In this document: piece after piece, positions 27,860-36,727 of the stretch
Position numbering within the stretch: the first letter of the stretch is position 1
Layout: every line of letters begins with the position of its first letter
Origin: Paraburkholderia aspalathi
Lineage (GTDB): Bacteria > Pseudomonadota > Gammaproteobacteria > Burkholderiales > Burkholderiaceae
DNA length: 64,000 nt
NCBI RefSeq assembly: GCF_900116445.1
Contig: NZ_FPBH01000030.1
Coordinates: 1 to 64,000 of the forward strand
Reading direction: 5' to 3'
Notes under the pieces: model-generated
The model's database searches: none
Seen by the model: only the letters and a program-made list of their open reading frames with translations
What the model was told of the DNA's origin: nothing
Program-made: the position numbers and the translations under genes

Positions 27860-28876
27860 TCAAATCGGCTCTCGTCGCGCCTCGCTAAAAGACCGTTTGC
27901 TAGCCCGGTACTCAGTCGGCGTCACACCAAGATATCTGCGGAAATTTTTGGAAAGTTGTCCGCCACTGCCCATTCCGCAACGCCGCGCGACCTTGTCGAC
28001 CGGAAGGTCGGTTTCTGAAAGAAGATGGCAGCACTTATCAATTCTAACGTATAGAAGATAGTCGGATGGCGTCACGCCCATTTCCACCTTAAAGCGGCGC
28101 AGAAAATTCCGCTCACTCATCGCGACGAATTGCGCGGCTTCTTCGATCGTGATCGTTCTACCGCAGTTCATTTCCAACCACTGCGCGGATGCCCGAATTT
28201 TTTCACTCGGCGCTCCAAACACGTTTTGATTCGGAGCGGCGGCAAACTGCGCCTCGAAGCGCAACCTCACCACGCCAGTAATTTCGAGCGCCACTTCCGC
28301 ACCGAAGTCTTTTTCAATCAATGCTAGTGCAGCTCGCAGTGGCGTGCTGAATCGTTGGGATGTAGACACGTTCAATCCATTCCACGCAATCGCATGCGCG
28401 CCCTCCCCGCGCCGCAGTTTGCGGGATGTATCCGGGGATTCAGCGGCATCGAGCAGCAAGCGCCCCTCCGCAATGGGAAAAATCTGCTCGTGGCGCAAGT
28501 CGAGCCGGCGCAGCCAGTCGACCATGCGCTCTTCGGTGAGCATACTGTGAACAGCGGCGCCGCCGGCAATGAAGAGCGCGTGGAGATCGCCCGCGTGACC
28601 GCGCGATTCGATGCTGTCAGTCCAAACGAACATCGATGACGAGCTCGCTATCCTGCCACCGCCGACAGACAGCAAGTGGACATCGTAACGTGGTCCATTG
28701 ATACGCATTGACGTACCGAGCGCATTGGCTGACTGAAAAATCTCCACAACCGTGGCTGCCTCTGGTAGCGCGAAGCCGTTAAACAGTGCGATTCCGATGC
28801 GTTTTACTGCGCGCACATCGTGCACTACCTGACGCTGAGCCGCATCGCGACTAGCGCGGGCAAAAAAAACTGCCAT
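27860..28876 (-). CDS. DJ-1/PfpI-AraC (GlxA-type) transcription regulator, paralogue A
   Basis: A cytosolic DNA-binding protein of 338 residues. The N-terminal half (about 27-190) is a glutamine-amidotransferase-1-like domain (KRIGIALFNGFALPEAATVV, LHALFIAGGAAVHSM), and the C-terminal half (about 230-330) is a double-helix-turn-helix AraC domain (AQFVAMSERNFLRRFKVEMG, PSDYLLYVRIDKCCHLLSET, LPVDKVARRCGMGSGGQLSK). GGGGGA lies 7 nt before the ATG. Two paralogues are at 30560-31549 and 33150-34145, and the start is confirmed by their aligned N-termini. It carries a degenerate copy of the promoter module with the 67-nt leader also seen in the others. Confidence 0.9.
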   Translation of the reverse strand: MAVFFARASRDAAQRQVVHDVRAVKRIGIALFNGFALPEAATVVEIFQSANALGTSMRINGPRYDVHLLSVGGGRIASSSSMFVWTDSIESRGHAGDLHALFIAGGAAVHSMLTEERMVDWLRRLDLRHEQIFPIAEGRLLLDAAESPDTSRKLRRGEGAHAIAWNGLNVSTSQRFSTPLRAALALIEKDFGAEVALEITGVVRLRFEAQFAAAPNQNVFGAPSEKIRASAQWLEMNCGRTITIEEAAQFVAMSERNFLRRFKVEMGVTPSDYLLYVRIDKCCHLLSETDLPVDKVARRCGMGSGGQLSKNFRRYLGVTPTEYRASKRSFSEARREPI

Positions 28877-28940
28877 CCAGCCATCCCCCGAAAATAAGTG
28901 GCCTCCTACAGCTACGTTTCGAGCCGTTTTAACTGCCTCG

Positions 28941-29003
28941 AGAATCGTACATAAGCAGCGCGCATAGCGTCGCTAGATGGCTGATTAGGATAATACGTTG
29001 GCG
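28941..29003 (-). promoter_or_regulatory. Operator/promoter module, copy 4 (degenerate operator, upstream of regulator A)
   Basis: Hexamer TACGAT (complement of 28944-28949) lies 67 nt before the start codon at 28876. Exactly 40 bp further upstream is ATAATACGTTGG (28990-29001), which keeps 8 of 12 bases of CCAACATGTTGG and one intact half. TGGCTGATT beside it is shared, at the same spacing, with copy 3. Confidence 0.5.
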
Positions 29004-29292
29004 ATCGAGGACAAATCGCAGCAGACGACTCGAATTGCGGCGTTACGGGCTACGTCCATTTCAACAACCAGTCTTACTTCGACAGACTTTTCGGTTTCCT
29101 ATGCAATCTGCAATTGTTTGATCGAAGCAAAAAAAATTGGGGCACGACGTAGCGCAGCCCGAGACACGTAGCGACGAAGATTGGGTGGACCCACGACTCG
29201 AGCGACACACCCTGACAAGTCAACCATGCGATGGCAAAGAACCTCTCTTTAGTCGATCTCGATACGCTTGCTGTGGAGCGCGCTCGGCGCCG

Positions 29293-30174
29293 TCAGTCAA
29301 GCATCAGGGACAGGTGTTCCTCCAGATACGCTCTGAAGTCGACGCTTACCTCGGGGTGCCGCAATGCGAACTCCACTGTTGCTTTCAGATAACCCAGCTT
29401 GCTGCCGCAGTCGAAACGCGTGCCGTGATATTTGTGCGCCAGCACCTGTTCATCGGCGAGCAGCGATTGAATGGCGTCAGTCAGTTGCAGTTCGCCGCCT
29501 GCGCCCGCCTTGATCGAGCGAAGGTGTTTGAAGATGCGCGGCTTCAGCACATAGCGGCCCACCACGCCGAGATTCGACGGCGCCACGCTTGGCTCCGGCT
29601 TTTCGACAATGCCTGACATCTTGATGATCGAGTCTTCCCACGCCTTACCATCGATAATCCCGTACGACTTGGTGTCTTGCGGTTCGATCTCTTCGACCCC
29701 GATCACCGAACTGTGATAGTGATCGAACACCTCGATCATCTGCGTCATGACAGGGGGCGTACCGTATAGAAGGTCGTCTGCGAGAATGACTGCGAACGGG
29801 TGGTCACCCACCAACTTCTCAGCGCACAGCACGGCGTGCCCGAGGCCGAGCGCCTCCGCTTGACGCACGTAAAAGCAGTCGACATGGCTAGGCTTGATGC
29901 TGCGTACGAGCTCGAGTAGCTTGTCCTTACCGCGCGCCTCCAGTTCCGCTTCGACTTCATACGACTTATCGAAATGGTCCTCGATCGCACGCTTGCTGCG
30001 GCCCGTGACGAAGATCATTTCGGTGATGCCGGCCGCCATCGCCTCTTCCACCGCGTATTGAATTAGCGGCTTGTCAACGATCGGCAGCATCTCTTTCGGG
30101 CTAGCCTTCGTGGCAGGGAGAAACCGGGTGCCAAGACCTGCCACTGGAAATACTGCTTTAGTCACTTTTAGCAT
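29293..30174 (-). CDS. galU: UTP-glucose-1-phosphate uridylyltransferase
   Basis: Makes UDP-glucose for EPS, LPS and other glycans in the cytosol. The 293-residue protein is full length: KAVFPVAGLGTRFLPATKAS is the signature loop, followed by PKEMLPIVDKPLIQYAVEEA, GLGHAVLCAE, ILADDLLY (metal Asp) and GIVEKPEP. GAGGELQLTDAI is typical. It lies between two regulator paralogues, which suggests that precursor supply is placed in the EPS regulatory annex, though no copy of the promoter module is seen in front of it. Confidence 0.95.
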   Translation of the reverse strand: MLKVTKAVFPVAGLGTRFLPATKASPKEMLPIVDKPLIQYAVEEAMAAGITEMIFVTGRSKRAIEDHFDKSYEVEAELEARGKDKLLELVRSIKPSHVDCFYVRQAEALGLGHAVLCAEKLVGDHPFAVILADDLLYGTPPVMTQMIEVFDHYHSSVIGVEEIEPQDTKSYGIIDGKAWEDSIIKMSGIVEKPEPSVAPSNLGVVGRYVLKPRIFKHLRSIKAGAGGELQLTDAIQSLLADEQVLAHKYHGTRFDCGSKLGYLKATVEFALRHPEVSVDFRAYLEEHLSLMLD

Positions 30175-30559
30175 GTGAACTCCGAATGTCTTTTATATGG
30201 TCGATCTGCGAGTGCCCGCATCGACGCCTCGCCGGCAGCCGACGGCGCTTCGCTTGATCGACGACGGGCCGCCCGTCAAATTGTGCTTAGGTTGGTCCTC
30301 GGGATATCTATCGGCTGCAGCCCCCGCACGGACGAACTGCTTTTCGCGCTCTTCCGCCGAGCACGCCGCAGCATAGAGCCTCATTCAAATAGGTAATCAC
30401 GCATGGCGGAGGCGATTCGGCTTTTGGCCGAACTAGACGTGATTGGCGCACGGTCAATCGATGGATCAGGCAGACCGAATGCATTCGAATTACTTCTGTC
30501 CTCCACGACGGCTGCTGACGAAAGCGGCTACGTTTCACGCTCGAAACAACATTAGGTGC
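30175..30559. other. Intergenic region between galU and regulator B
   Basis: No gene or clear regulatory element seen. It should contain the galU promoter. Confidence 0.4.
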
Positions 30560-31549
30560 TCAAAGTCGCATGCCGGCGCGGTATTCTCCCGGCGTTGTCG
30601 CGAGATGTTTGCGGAAGAGTTTCGCGAGCCGGCCACCACACCCAATGCCGCAACGACGCGCGACTTTGTCGACCGGCAGATCGCTTTCAAGAAGGAGGCG
30701 GCAGCTCATATCAAGCCGCACATAGAGCAAATAGTCAGAGGGCGTCATGCCCATTTCAACCTTGAAACGTCTCAGGAAATTGCGCCCGCTCATGACGGCG
30801 ACCTGCGCTGCTTCGTTGATCGAGACAGGTCGATGACCGTTCGCTTCCAGCCATTTCGCCGACTTCTTGATTTCTTCGCTAATGCCGGCCGAAGTGTTCT
30901 TGCGCACAATAGCGGTGAAACGATTGTCCCCGGACGGTGCAACCCTATCAGCGATCTGACGCGCGACTTCGGCGCCGAGATCCTCCTCGACCACTGCAAG
31001 GGCGTGTCGCAATGAGTTGACCGAGGCGCTCGAAGGGTTGCTATCTGCAGCGGGCCATAGAGTGCCACCAGTGCGTTCACCGTAGCGTTTAACGCTGCTG
31101 GCCTGCCCAAAACCCGCAACGTCGAGCAGTAACTTTCCTTCCTCGATAGGGAATACTAGTGCGCTTCTCGGATGGGTCCGGCGCAACCAGGCGATCAGGC
31201 CATTATCCTGTAGTGCATTGTTCACGCCTGCCCCGCCAGTAATAAACAAAGCGTGAAAGCCCTCTGACTGGCGGTGTGCTTCGATGTCTTCAGTCCACAC
31301 AAATACCGAGGAAGAACTGTCAATCCTGCCGCCCGCAGCCGACAACAAACTGACTCGGTAACGTATGCCGTGGCGCCGGTCGCTCTCGGTGAGCGCATTC
31401 GCTGAGTGAAATACCTCCGCGATTGCCGCGGCTTGGGAAAGGGCAAAGCCACTAAACAGCACGATGCCGACGCGCCTTACGCTGACCATATCTGGCAAAA
31501 CGTGGAGCGACATTTCGCTGGCAGTGTGAACGGCTGAAGAACACCCCAT
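30560..31549 (-). CDS. DJ-1/PfpI-AraC (GlxA-type) transcription regulator, paralogue B
   Basis: A 329-residue regulator built like paralogue A: amidotransferase-like domain (VRRVGIVLFSGFALSQAAAI, HALFITGGAGVNNAL) and AraC domain (AQVAVMSGRNFLRRFKVEMG, LPVDKVARRCGIGCGGRLAK). I place the start at 31549 (MGCSSAVHTA) because GGGGA precedes it by 7 nt and the N-terminus then matches paralogue A residue for residue in length. The frame is open to 31687, but that extension covers the promoter module. Likely controls itself and the EPS genes. Confidence 0.9.
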   Translation of the reverse strand: MGCSSAVHTASEMSLHVLPDMVSVRRVGIVLFSGFALSQAAAIAEVFHSANALTESDRRHGIRYRVSLLSAAGGRIDSSSSVFVWTEDIEAHRQSEGFHALFITGGAGVNNALQDNGLIAWLRRTHPRSALVFPIEEGKLLLDVAGFGQASSVKRYGERTGGTLWPAADSNPSSASVNSLRHALAVVEEDLGAEVARQIADRVAPSGDNRFTAIVRKNTSAGISEEIKKSAKWLEANGHRPVSINEAAQVAVMSGRNFLRRFKVEMGMTPSDYLLYVRLDMSCRLLLESDLPVDKVARRCGIGCGGRLAKLFRKHLATTPGEYRAGMRL

Positions 31550-31612
31550 CAGAATTTCCCCGGCGATTAGTTGGCCCCATGCGGCTTGCCTTGAGCCGGA
31601 CGATCTTGTTGG

Positions 31613-31676
31613 ATCGATCGTACATAGGGAGGGTCCGGGCCATAAATCATTGGCTGATTCGACCAACATGTTGGCT
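31613..31676 (-). promoter_or_regulatory. Operator/promoter module, copy 3 (upstream of regulator B)
   Basis: The full palindrome CCAACATGTTGG is at 31663-31674, then 40 bp, then TACGAT (complement of 31617-31622), then 67 nt to the ATG at 31549. Geometry is identical to copies 4 and 5 and, for operator-hexamer spacing, to copies 1 and 2. Confidence 0.62.
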
Positions 31677-31883
31677 GCTACGATCAATTCGTGGCGTCAG
31701 TTCAAAACTGATAGCCATAAGCGAACTTCGACACGCGCTTACAATTATTTTTTATCTTTGAAATTCGAAAATATTCAATCTGTTGACACATCATGTCCGT
31801 CTTTGTAAATCGTTAATTTACGGCTCGTCGCCGTGAATGCGGTACATAGGCGTGCTGCTCGCGAGTCGTGCAGCCAGACATTT

Positions 31884-32117
31884 TTACAGGTCATTCCCTC
31901 TTGAGCCTTTGTATATAAGGCTTTTCATTCCTTCCACAGCTTCATCGAATCGCTCTGATGCGATCGCCATTAACCGGCGAAAGTCCCCGTTGATGAAAAA
32001 CAGGTGCACCAGTAATTGTGCAAGAATTTCATTCAAAGAAACTTCCAATGGCAGACACGTGAACGAAGAACTCACCGTTGCGTACGAGTACACGGGTGGT
32101 TTTGACACATACCGCAC
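31884..32117 (-). CDS. Hypothetical small protein
   Basis: Not recognised. The C-terminal 50 residues (LPLEVSLNEILAQLLVHLFF, RRLMAIASERFDEAVEGMKS) look like real amphipathic helices. The start is unclear; the long form begins with GTG at 32117 and an internal GTG lies near 32081. A comparable frame on the other strand weakens the call. Confidence 0.3.
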   Translation of the reverse strand: MRYVSKPPVYSYATVSSSFTCLPLEVSLNEILAQLLVHLFFINGDFRRLMAIASERFDEAVEGMKSLIYKGSRGNDL

Positions 32118-32525
32118 GAGCCAGACTCGCGCGCCAAATCAGCTTCCTCTTGTCTACGACAACATAACAATGGTGGTTGATGAGATGGCATTCTGAAAGT
32201 GAAGTCACGCCTCTTCGACTACAACAAAGCAGGCTTATTCACAGTCACGTTGAAGCTGTCACACACGGTCCATTGAGGACATGCTGGGAATCCCAAACAG
32301 TGCGCTCATCTGGCGCAGACTGCACCTTGACGAACGGGATACTCGTGGGAGACATCCTTCAGATGCGGATGCGAACGAAGGCTAGTGCATTTGAAGGGGG
32401 GGCGCATTATCGGTTCATCCAATACGTGCGTATCGTCTGCCAATCCCATACCGTAGTCGCCGACCTGCATCCAGGATGCAGGCGCAGGTACGGTTCGTCC
32501 GAAACAGCCTGGCCAACCTATGGCC
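32118..32525. other. Intergenic region
   Basis: Frames on both strands are short and unlike proteins; nothing supported. Confidence 0.35.
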
Positions 32526-32720
32526 CTACGCGCTACGTCCCAAGATTGACAGCACGTCGGCGGCAGTGATGTCGGGCAATTGCTTGCCAATCATGTCCCA
32601 GAAGATCAAGTCGTGCATCGCGATGGCATCTTCGATCGTATCCCATTCGCGCGCACCGACGATGGAATCGGCGGTTTCGCAGGCAGCATTAACGATTGTC
32701 TGAATGTCTTGTCTGTGCAT
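32526..32720 (-). CDS. Hypothetical small protein, 64 residues
   Basis: Not recognised. The 64-residue acidic, helix-rich sequence begins MHRQDIQTIVNAACETAD and ends ITAADVLSILGRSA, and has the balanced composition of a real protein. The ATG at 32720 lacks a strong ribosome site. It stands alone. Confidence 0.42.
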   Translation of the reverse strand: MHRQDIQTIVNAACETADSIVGAREWDTIEDAIAMHDLIFWDMIGKQLPDITAADVLSILGRSA

Positions 32721-33022
32721 GAACGCGTTAACGGCGGCACTGCAGACTTATTTAGCCCTGTCGGGAAAAGCCCTACTTCGACAGCCCCAAAGGTCCGTAG
32801 CGAAAAACACCAGTCGCACAACGCACCGACGTCAATGTTTCAATGATTTATTTATATCATTCAGAATATAAAGCATTTCAAAATGCGCTCTATACACTCC
32901 GTCTCATTTTCTAAAAATATTACCGCGCCAGTATTTCCGAATTTTTCCGCATGATGCCGCAACTCATCCGGCATAAATGTGCATCGCGACCGTGCGCTTC
33001 CTAATGATCCCGTGTCTCAAAC
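32721..33022. other. Intergenic region upstream of regulator C
   Basis: AT-rich around 32840-32940 with no gene; probably promoter DNA upstream of the module at 33023-33082. Confidence 0.4.
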
Positions 33023-33082
33023 TGCCAATGTATTGCCTAATTCAGCCATGTAATAATAGCGCCGGGATCATTTGTATAGCAT
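33023..33082 (+). promoter_or_regulatory. Operator/promoter module, copy 5 (variant, upstream of regulator C)
   Basis: CCAATGTATTGC (33025-33036) is an imperfect palindrome keeping 8 of 12 positions of the core. Exactly 40 bp later is TAGCAT (33077-33082), overlapping TATAGC, and 67 nt later is the ATG at 33150. The same 12-40-6-67 layout as copies 3 and 4 is therefore present on the opposite strand. Confidence 0.5.
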
Positions 33083-33149
33083 GCGTTAACAAGAATAAAG
33101 ACAGAGTCGTGAGAAGAGGCTTTGCAGGCCAAACATTCCGGGGAATAAA

Positions 33150-34145
33150 ATGCAACTGGTGCATACTCTGCCGCGCTGCTCGCAGCAAAGTGCGGTGGCA
33201 ACGCAAGCGAACGACATCACTCGCGTCGACATAGCGTTGTTCGATGGTTTTGCGCTGCCAAAAGTCGCAGCGATTATCGAAATCTTCCAGAGGGCAAACG
33301 CACTGGTCGCGGCGCAGCGATCGGGCCGCACACGCTACGACGTTTCGTTGCTTTCGGCTTCCGGTGGTCGCATCGCGAGCTCGTCTTCAGTGTTCGTTTG
33401 GACGGACAGCGTCGACTCGCACCGCGGCACGAATGACACGCACCTGCTCTTCGTCGCAGGCGGTGCGGGCGTCCAGCACGCGTGCCGCGACGAACGCCTT
33501 GGCAATTGGCTGCGCCGCAGGCACCCGTTCAGCGAGATCGTTCATCCGATCGCGGAAGGACGGCTGCTTCTGGAAGCGGCCGGGCTTCCCAGCCGCTATT
33601 GCGCGCTCCTGTATGGCGGCAATGAAGCGCACGATCTTTATCAAACACGCCCGCTGACTGATGCGCCGGCCGCCGTGCACACAGTACTCCGCGTCGTCGA
33701 AGAGGATTTAGGATCGGAGTTGGCGCGGCTAGTTGCACAATCCGTCGCGCCGGAGCACAGGACGCCCTTCGACGCGTCAATGATCCACAACGCGACGTCG
33801 CAAGTCAGCGAAAAGATCATAGCCTCGGCGCGTTGGCTGGATGCCAATGTTGATCGCCCTATCTCTATCGAAGACGCAGCCCAGGTTGTAGCAATGAGCG
33901 AGCGCAACTTCCTGCGGCGCTTCAAGAGCGAGATCGGCATGACGCCTTCCGACTATCTGCTTCGAGCGCGCTTGAACATGAGTTGCCGGATGCTCCTCGA
34001 ATCGCGTTTGCCGGTCGACAAGATCGCCCGGCGCTGCGGTATCGGCAGCGGCGGCCAATTGGCCAAGCTGTTCAGAAAGTATCTGGCGACGACACCGACC
34101 GACTACCGGACGCGCAAAACGGCACCTCCAGGTGGCTCATCCTGA
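33150..34145 (+). CDS. DJ-1/PfpI-AraC (GlxA-type) transcription regulator, paralogue C
   Basis: A 331-residue regulator with the same two domains: ITRVDIALFDGFALPKVAAI and THLLFVAGGAGVQHA in the amidotransferase-like half; AQVVAMSERNFLRRFKSEIG, PSDYLLRARLNMSCRMLLES and LPVDKIARRCGIGSGGQLAK in the AraC half. GGGGAA lies just before the ATG. The AraC domain is clearly more conserved among A, B and C than the sensor half. This suggests they share a DNA target but may respond to different signals. Confidence 0.9.
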   Translation: MQLVHTLPRCSQQSAVATQANDITRVDIALFDGFALPKVAAIIEIFQRANALVAAQRSGRTRYDVSLLSASGGRIASSSSVFVWTDSVDSHRGTNDTHLLFVAGGAGVQHACRDERLGNWLRRRHPFSEIVHPIAEGRLLLEAAGLPSRYCALLYGGNEAHDLYQTRPLTDAPAAVHTVLRVVEEDLGSELARLVAQSVAPEHRTPFDASMIHNATSQVSEKIIASARWLDANVDRPISIEDAAQVVAMSERNFLRRFKSEIGMTPSDYLLRARLNMSCRMLLESRLPVDKIARRCGIGSGGQLAKLFRKYLATTPTDYRTRKTAPPGGSS

Positions 34146-34757
34146 GCCTGCGCTGTAAGCCGAACCTAGCGTGGCATGCGCGCGCATCGCGCGGAAGTCG
34201 TCAGTGTTAAATCTCAGGCAGGACAGTCGCAATTGCCCATTGCGGCGCTCACTGGCACTGCGCTCGAGAAGGAGTACGTCACGCATGCGCACGAAGTTCC
34301 CGCCGGAAAGTCGGTGCGTATTCGCCTCAGCCAAAACCGATACTGCTTCCGCCATCTCGCATCAAGCGCCGGCCTGGGCCTTTATGCGTGTGCCCGGTTA
34401 TCCAAACGATGATCTGATTGGCCCGCGAAGCGCGGTCTGGTCAATCTCGGACTTCAGCCTGCCCCAATCAGCGCGAGCGTTAGTCGGGGTAATCGTTCGA
34501 ATCGTGCAAATTCTGGCGGTTCGCACGAAAAACATCCAAAAATCAATGACTTGCATGGGGCGTGGCAGCGAGACATCCAAGAGTCGGCAAATCCTTATGG
34601 GACAAGCCTCTGTGCCCTGCAACCGCCAGATTCGGCATGGAAAGTACGAGATCACCCCAATTTGGCGGATGTATTCCACCCTCTCGGCAAGCGTGGCGCT
34701 TCGTGCGAGCGTGCCTCCGCTCACCTCCTCACCGTCCGGTCCGCACTGACCGGCGAG
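34146..34757. other. Intergenic region before the first IS6 element
   Basis: Several frames on both strands but none recognisable. Possibly decayed sequence at the edge of the mobile zone. Confidence 0.35.
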
Positions 34758-35586
34758 GGCTTTGTCAACTTGTCGAGGCTAAGAAGGAAAGACGGCAGGA
34801 AAGAGCATTCTCAGAAAGCATAGGACGGATTTCGGGTGACTTCGGTGACTTTGCCCCACGCAACGAATCGCGCGGCGAGGTGTTTGCGATAGAGTGAAGC
34901 GCGCAGCAGATGCCGCTTGAGCGCGAAATGTTCCCGGATCGGCCCGAAGCACGATAGAAATTTCTGTGTGCGTTTCGGGTCGCGGAAGCCGCGCATGCGA
35001 CGCTCGCGTTCGCGCGTCGGTTGGTGGGCGTTCTCAGCCCGGTTGTTCAGCCGGGCTGCGGCTTTGACGAACACGTGCTTCACGTTCGCAAGTTCTTGGA
35101 TTTCGGCTTTTGCCGCGGGATAGCTGCGTAACTGATCCGTGACGATCCTGCGCGGCACCGGGCTCGAACGCAGCACACGTTTGAAGAAACGTTTGGCAGC
35201 GGTTTTGTCGCGCCGCTTTTGCAGCAGGATGTCGAGTTCGGCGCCATACTCGTCGACCGCACGCCACAGCAGGTACGGTTCGCCACGCAGCGTGACGAAC
35301 ATCTCGTCGAGGTGCCACGTGCTACCTGGCTTGCGCCGTACCGCTTTCACTCGATGAGCAAAGCCCTCACCAAACTTGTCACACCAGCATCGGATCGTCT
35401 CGTATGTCACGATCACGCCGCGCTCGAAAAGCAGTTCCTCGATGTCGCGCAGGCTCAACTGGAAGCGGAAATACCATCGAACCGCGCAGCTGATAACTCC
35501 AGGCGGGAAACGGTGACCGTGATAGAGCGATTTCGATTTCTTCATCGCGCCATCTTATCCGACGGGTCACGCAACCTGACAACGCC
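34758..35586 (-). mobile_element. IS6-family insertion sequence, copy 1
   Basis: Imperfect terminal inverted repeats, GGCTTTGTCAACTTG on the left and the complement of CAACCTGACAACGCC on the right (12 of 15 match), bound about 830 bp around one transposase gene. Distances from repeat to gene (41 and 53 bp) match copy 2 (41 and 55 bp). No 8-bp target duplication is visible (CCGGCGAG left, CTGACGAC right), so the flanks have been rearranged or the insertion formed a resolved cointegrate. Confidence 0.82.
34811..35545 (-). CDS. IS6-family DDE transposase, copy 1
   Basis: A 244-residue transposase. It has an N-terminal helix-turn-helix (SLRDIEELLFERGVIVTYET), and the DDE triad is visible in TWHLDEMFVTL, RIVTDQLRSYP and NNRAENAHQPTR. 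The spacing of the last two Asp/Glu residues is that of IS26/IS240-type enzymes. Length and ends look intact. Copy 2 at 46816 is roughly 80 percent identical by eye, so the two are separate relatives, not a recent duplicate. Confidence 0.93.
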   Translation of the reverse strand: MKKSKSLYHGHRFPPGVISCAVRWYFRFQLSLRDIEELLFERGVIVTYETIRCWCDKFGEGFAHRVKAVRRKPGSTWHLDEMFVTLRGEPYLLWRAVDEYGAELDILLQKRRDKTAAKRFFKRVLRSSPVPRRIVTDQLRSYPAAKAEIQELANVKHVFVKAAARLNNRAENAHQPTRERERRMRGFRDPKRTQKFLSCFGPIREHFALKRHLLRASLYRKHLAARFVAWGKVTEVTRNPSYAF

Positions 35587-35710
35587 CTGACGACGCCTAG
35601 CACCACCTGCGCACGCATGACCAAACTCTGATGCAGCGGACTGTAGTTGACGTAATTAAAGTGATCGACGTTTAATTCGCAATCCTATGTTTACCGGGGC
35701 CGAAGAGGCT

Positions 35711-36001
35711 TCAATTTGTGCAGGAGGCTGCTGCACAAATTCTGGATTCGCCCGTGCCTTCAGGTTGCTCGGTGACAATTTGTGCAGGGGGGAGGGCTGG
35801 CTTGCGCTGGATCACTGCGGCGACACGCTCTTCAAGTTTCTGATAATCGAAACGTCGAGGGGGAACGATTGCCTGTCTCACGAGGCCACGATGAAGCGTC
35901 TCGAATTGACGATTGGTGACCTGCCAAGGTGTTGGATGCCGTGGACATGGAGGCTGACTGGTCGCTGGAGGAGCCTGAGCAGGCGTCAACTCCGTTACCA
36001 T
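35711..36001 (-). CDS. Hypothetical protein, 96 residues
   Basis: Not recognised. The frame gives a Pro-rich start then a plausible helical part (TPWQVTNRQFETLHRGLVRQ, RRFDYQKLEERVAAVIQRKP). An AGG lies only 2 nt before the ATG at 36001. The end runs through a hairpin of AATTTGTGCAG/CTGCACAAATT, which suggests a truncated or repeat-extended C-terminus. Confidence 0.35.
   Translation of the reverse strand: MVTELTPAQAPPATSQPPCPRHPTPWQVTNRQFETLHRGLVRQAIVPPRRFDYQKLEERVAAVIQRKPALPPAQIVTEQPEGTGESRICAAASCTN
35713..35787. repeat. Inverted and direct copies of AATTTGTGCAG
   Basis: AATTTGTGCAG at 35713-35723, its exact complement CTGCACAAATT at 35731-35741 (7-bp loop), and a further direct copy at 35777-35787. 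TTGTGCAG is also the start of the 18-bp repeats at 36401 and 36454, so one short word links both patches. Confidence 0.6.
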
Positions 36002-36031
36002 CGCCTGGTATGTGAATCCGAAATCAGTAGC

Positions 36032-36068
36032 CCCGCCAGTTCTCTTTGGAGCCTGGCGGGTTTTTCTT
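36032..36068 (+). terminator. Rho-independent terminator (plus strand)
   Basis: CCCGCCAG (36032-36039) pairs with CTGGCGGG (36053-36060) and is followed by TTTTTCTTT. No clear plus-strand gene precedes it, so it may be left over from a lost gene. Confidence 0.7.
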
Positions 36069-36106
36069 TGCCTGCGGGCGCGAGCTACATACGGCGGTGG
36101 AGTCGC

Positions 36107-36262
36107 TCAACCGTTCAGTTGCGATTCGACGTTCAGGACGATCCGTGCGACCGGGTTGTTGTCTGCGGATTGCGGCGCGAACTTGATCTGGGCGACGGTG
36201 ACGATACCGAGAGCGACGACCAGGAGTGCTCCAGACGCGGCGATGCGGGTAAGGTATTTCAC
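36107..36262 (-). CDS. Small single-pass membrane or secreted peptide, 51 residues
   Basis: Minus-strand frame starting with GTG at 36262, with GAGG 5 nt upstream, and a stop at 36107. The start KYLTRIAASGALLVVALGIV forms a signal-anchor-like hydrophobic helix behind two positive charges, followed by a short polar tail ending NVESQLNG. It is too short for many gene finders. Function unknown; the small size and location beside toxin-antitoxin and IS genes suggest accessory DNA. Confidence 0.6.
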   Translation of the reverse strand: MKYLTRIAASGALLVVALGIVTVAQIKFAPQSADNNPVARIVLNVESQLNG

Positions 36263-36674
36263 AGGGACCTCATTTTGATGATGTAGACAGAAACTGGACC
36301 TAGCTGACAGAGGCGTCGACTCAACTTCAGCGCATCCTCGGTCCGCAACCCGGCAACGCCGGACGCGGTCGTCGGATCGCGCTTGCCGATCGGACGAAGT
36401 TTGTGCAGTGCACTATAACACAACCATCAGTCGTATCTACCGGTCACACGGGCTTGTGCAGTGCACTATAAATGGTTTATCCGTATGCGCAGTGCGACAT
36501 CCCGTCGCGAGCGGATGCTTAATTGCTTGAGTATTTCGTGTATGAAAGATTTCTGTAGCCCGTACCGGGCCGTCATGCTATGTGGGTGATTCCCGCAGGC
36601 ATGGACGATGTCGAGGAAGCCGTCTCGGCAGTCTCCCCGATGGAGCCTGCTAGTTGAAGATGGGTTTGCGGAAA
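36263..36674. other. Non-coding region with 18-bp direct repeats
   Basis: No supported gene. A minus-strand frame (36466-36681) of 71 codons is not convincing. The region contains the repeats listed at 36401-36471. Confidence 0.4.
36401..36471. repeat. 18-bp direct repeat TTGTGCAGTGCACTATAA
   Basis: Two identical copies at 36401-36418 and 36454-36471, 53 bp start to start (about five helical turns). Each contains TGCAGTGCA and the palindrome GTGCAC. The spacing suits two dimers of one regulator binding on the same face. Confidence 0.7.
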
Positions 36675-36711
36675 GTATCAATTGCGCTATGATTGGGTAT
36701 CAACTGATACC
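36666..36711 (+). promoter_or_regulatory. Promoter and palindromic operator of the Xre/RES toxin-antitoxin operon
   Basis: GGTATCAACTGATACC (36696-36711) is a perfect 7-2-7 palindrome, and a half site GTATCAA lies at 36675-36681. TATGAT at 36688-36693 is a good -10 between them, with a weak -35 (TTGCGG, 36666-36671). This fits autorepression by the antitoxin. Confidence 0.65.
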
Positions 36712-36727
36712 TCAGTCGGGGAGTCGC

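Noticed and set aside
31783..31811. Sigma-70 promoter TTGACA-17-TAAATC
   Set aside because: The -35 is perfect but the -10 matches only 3 of 6 and no gene follows, so it is not listed.
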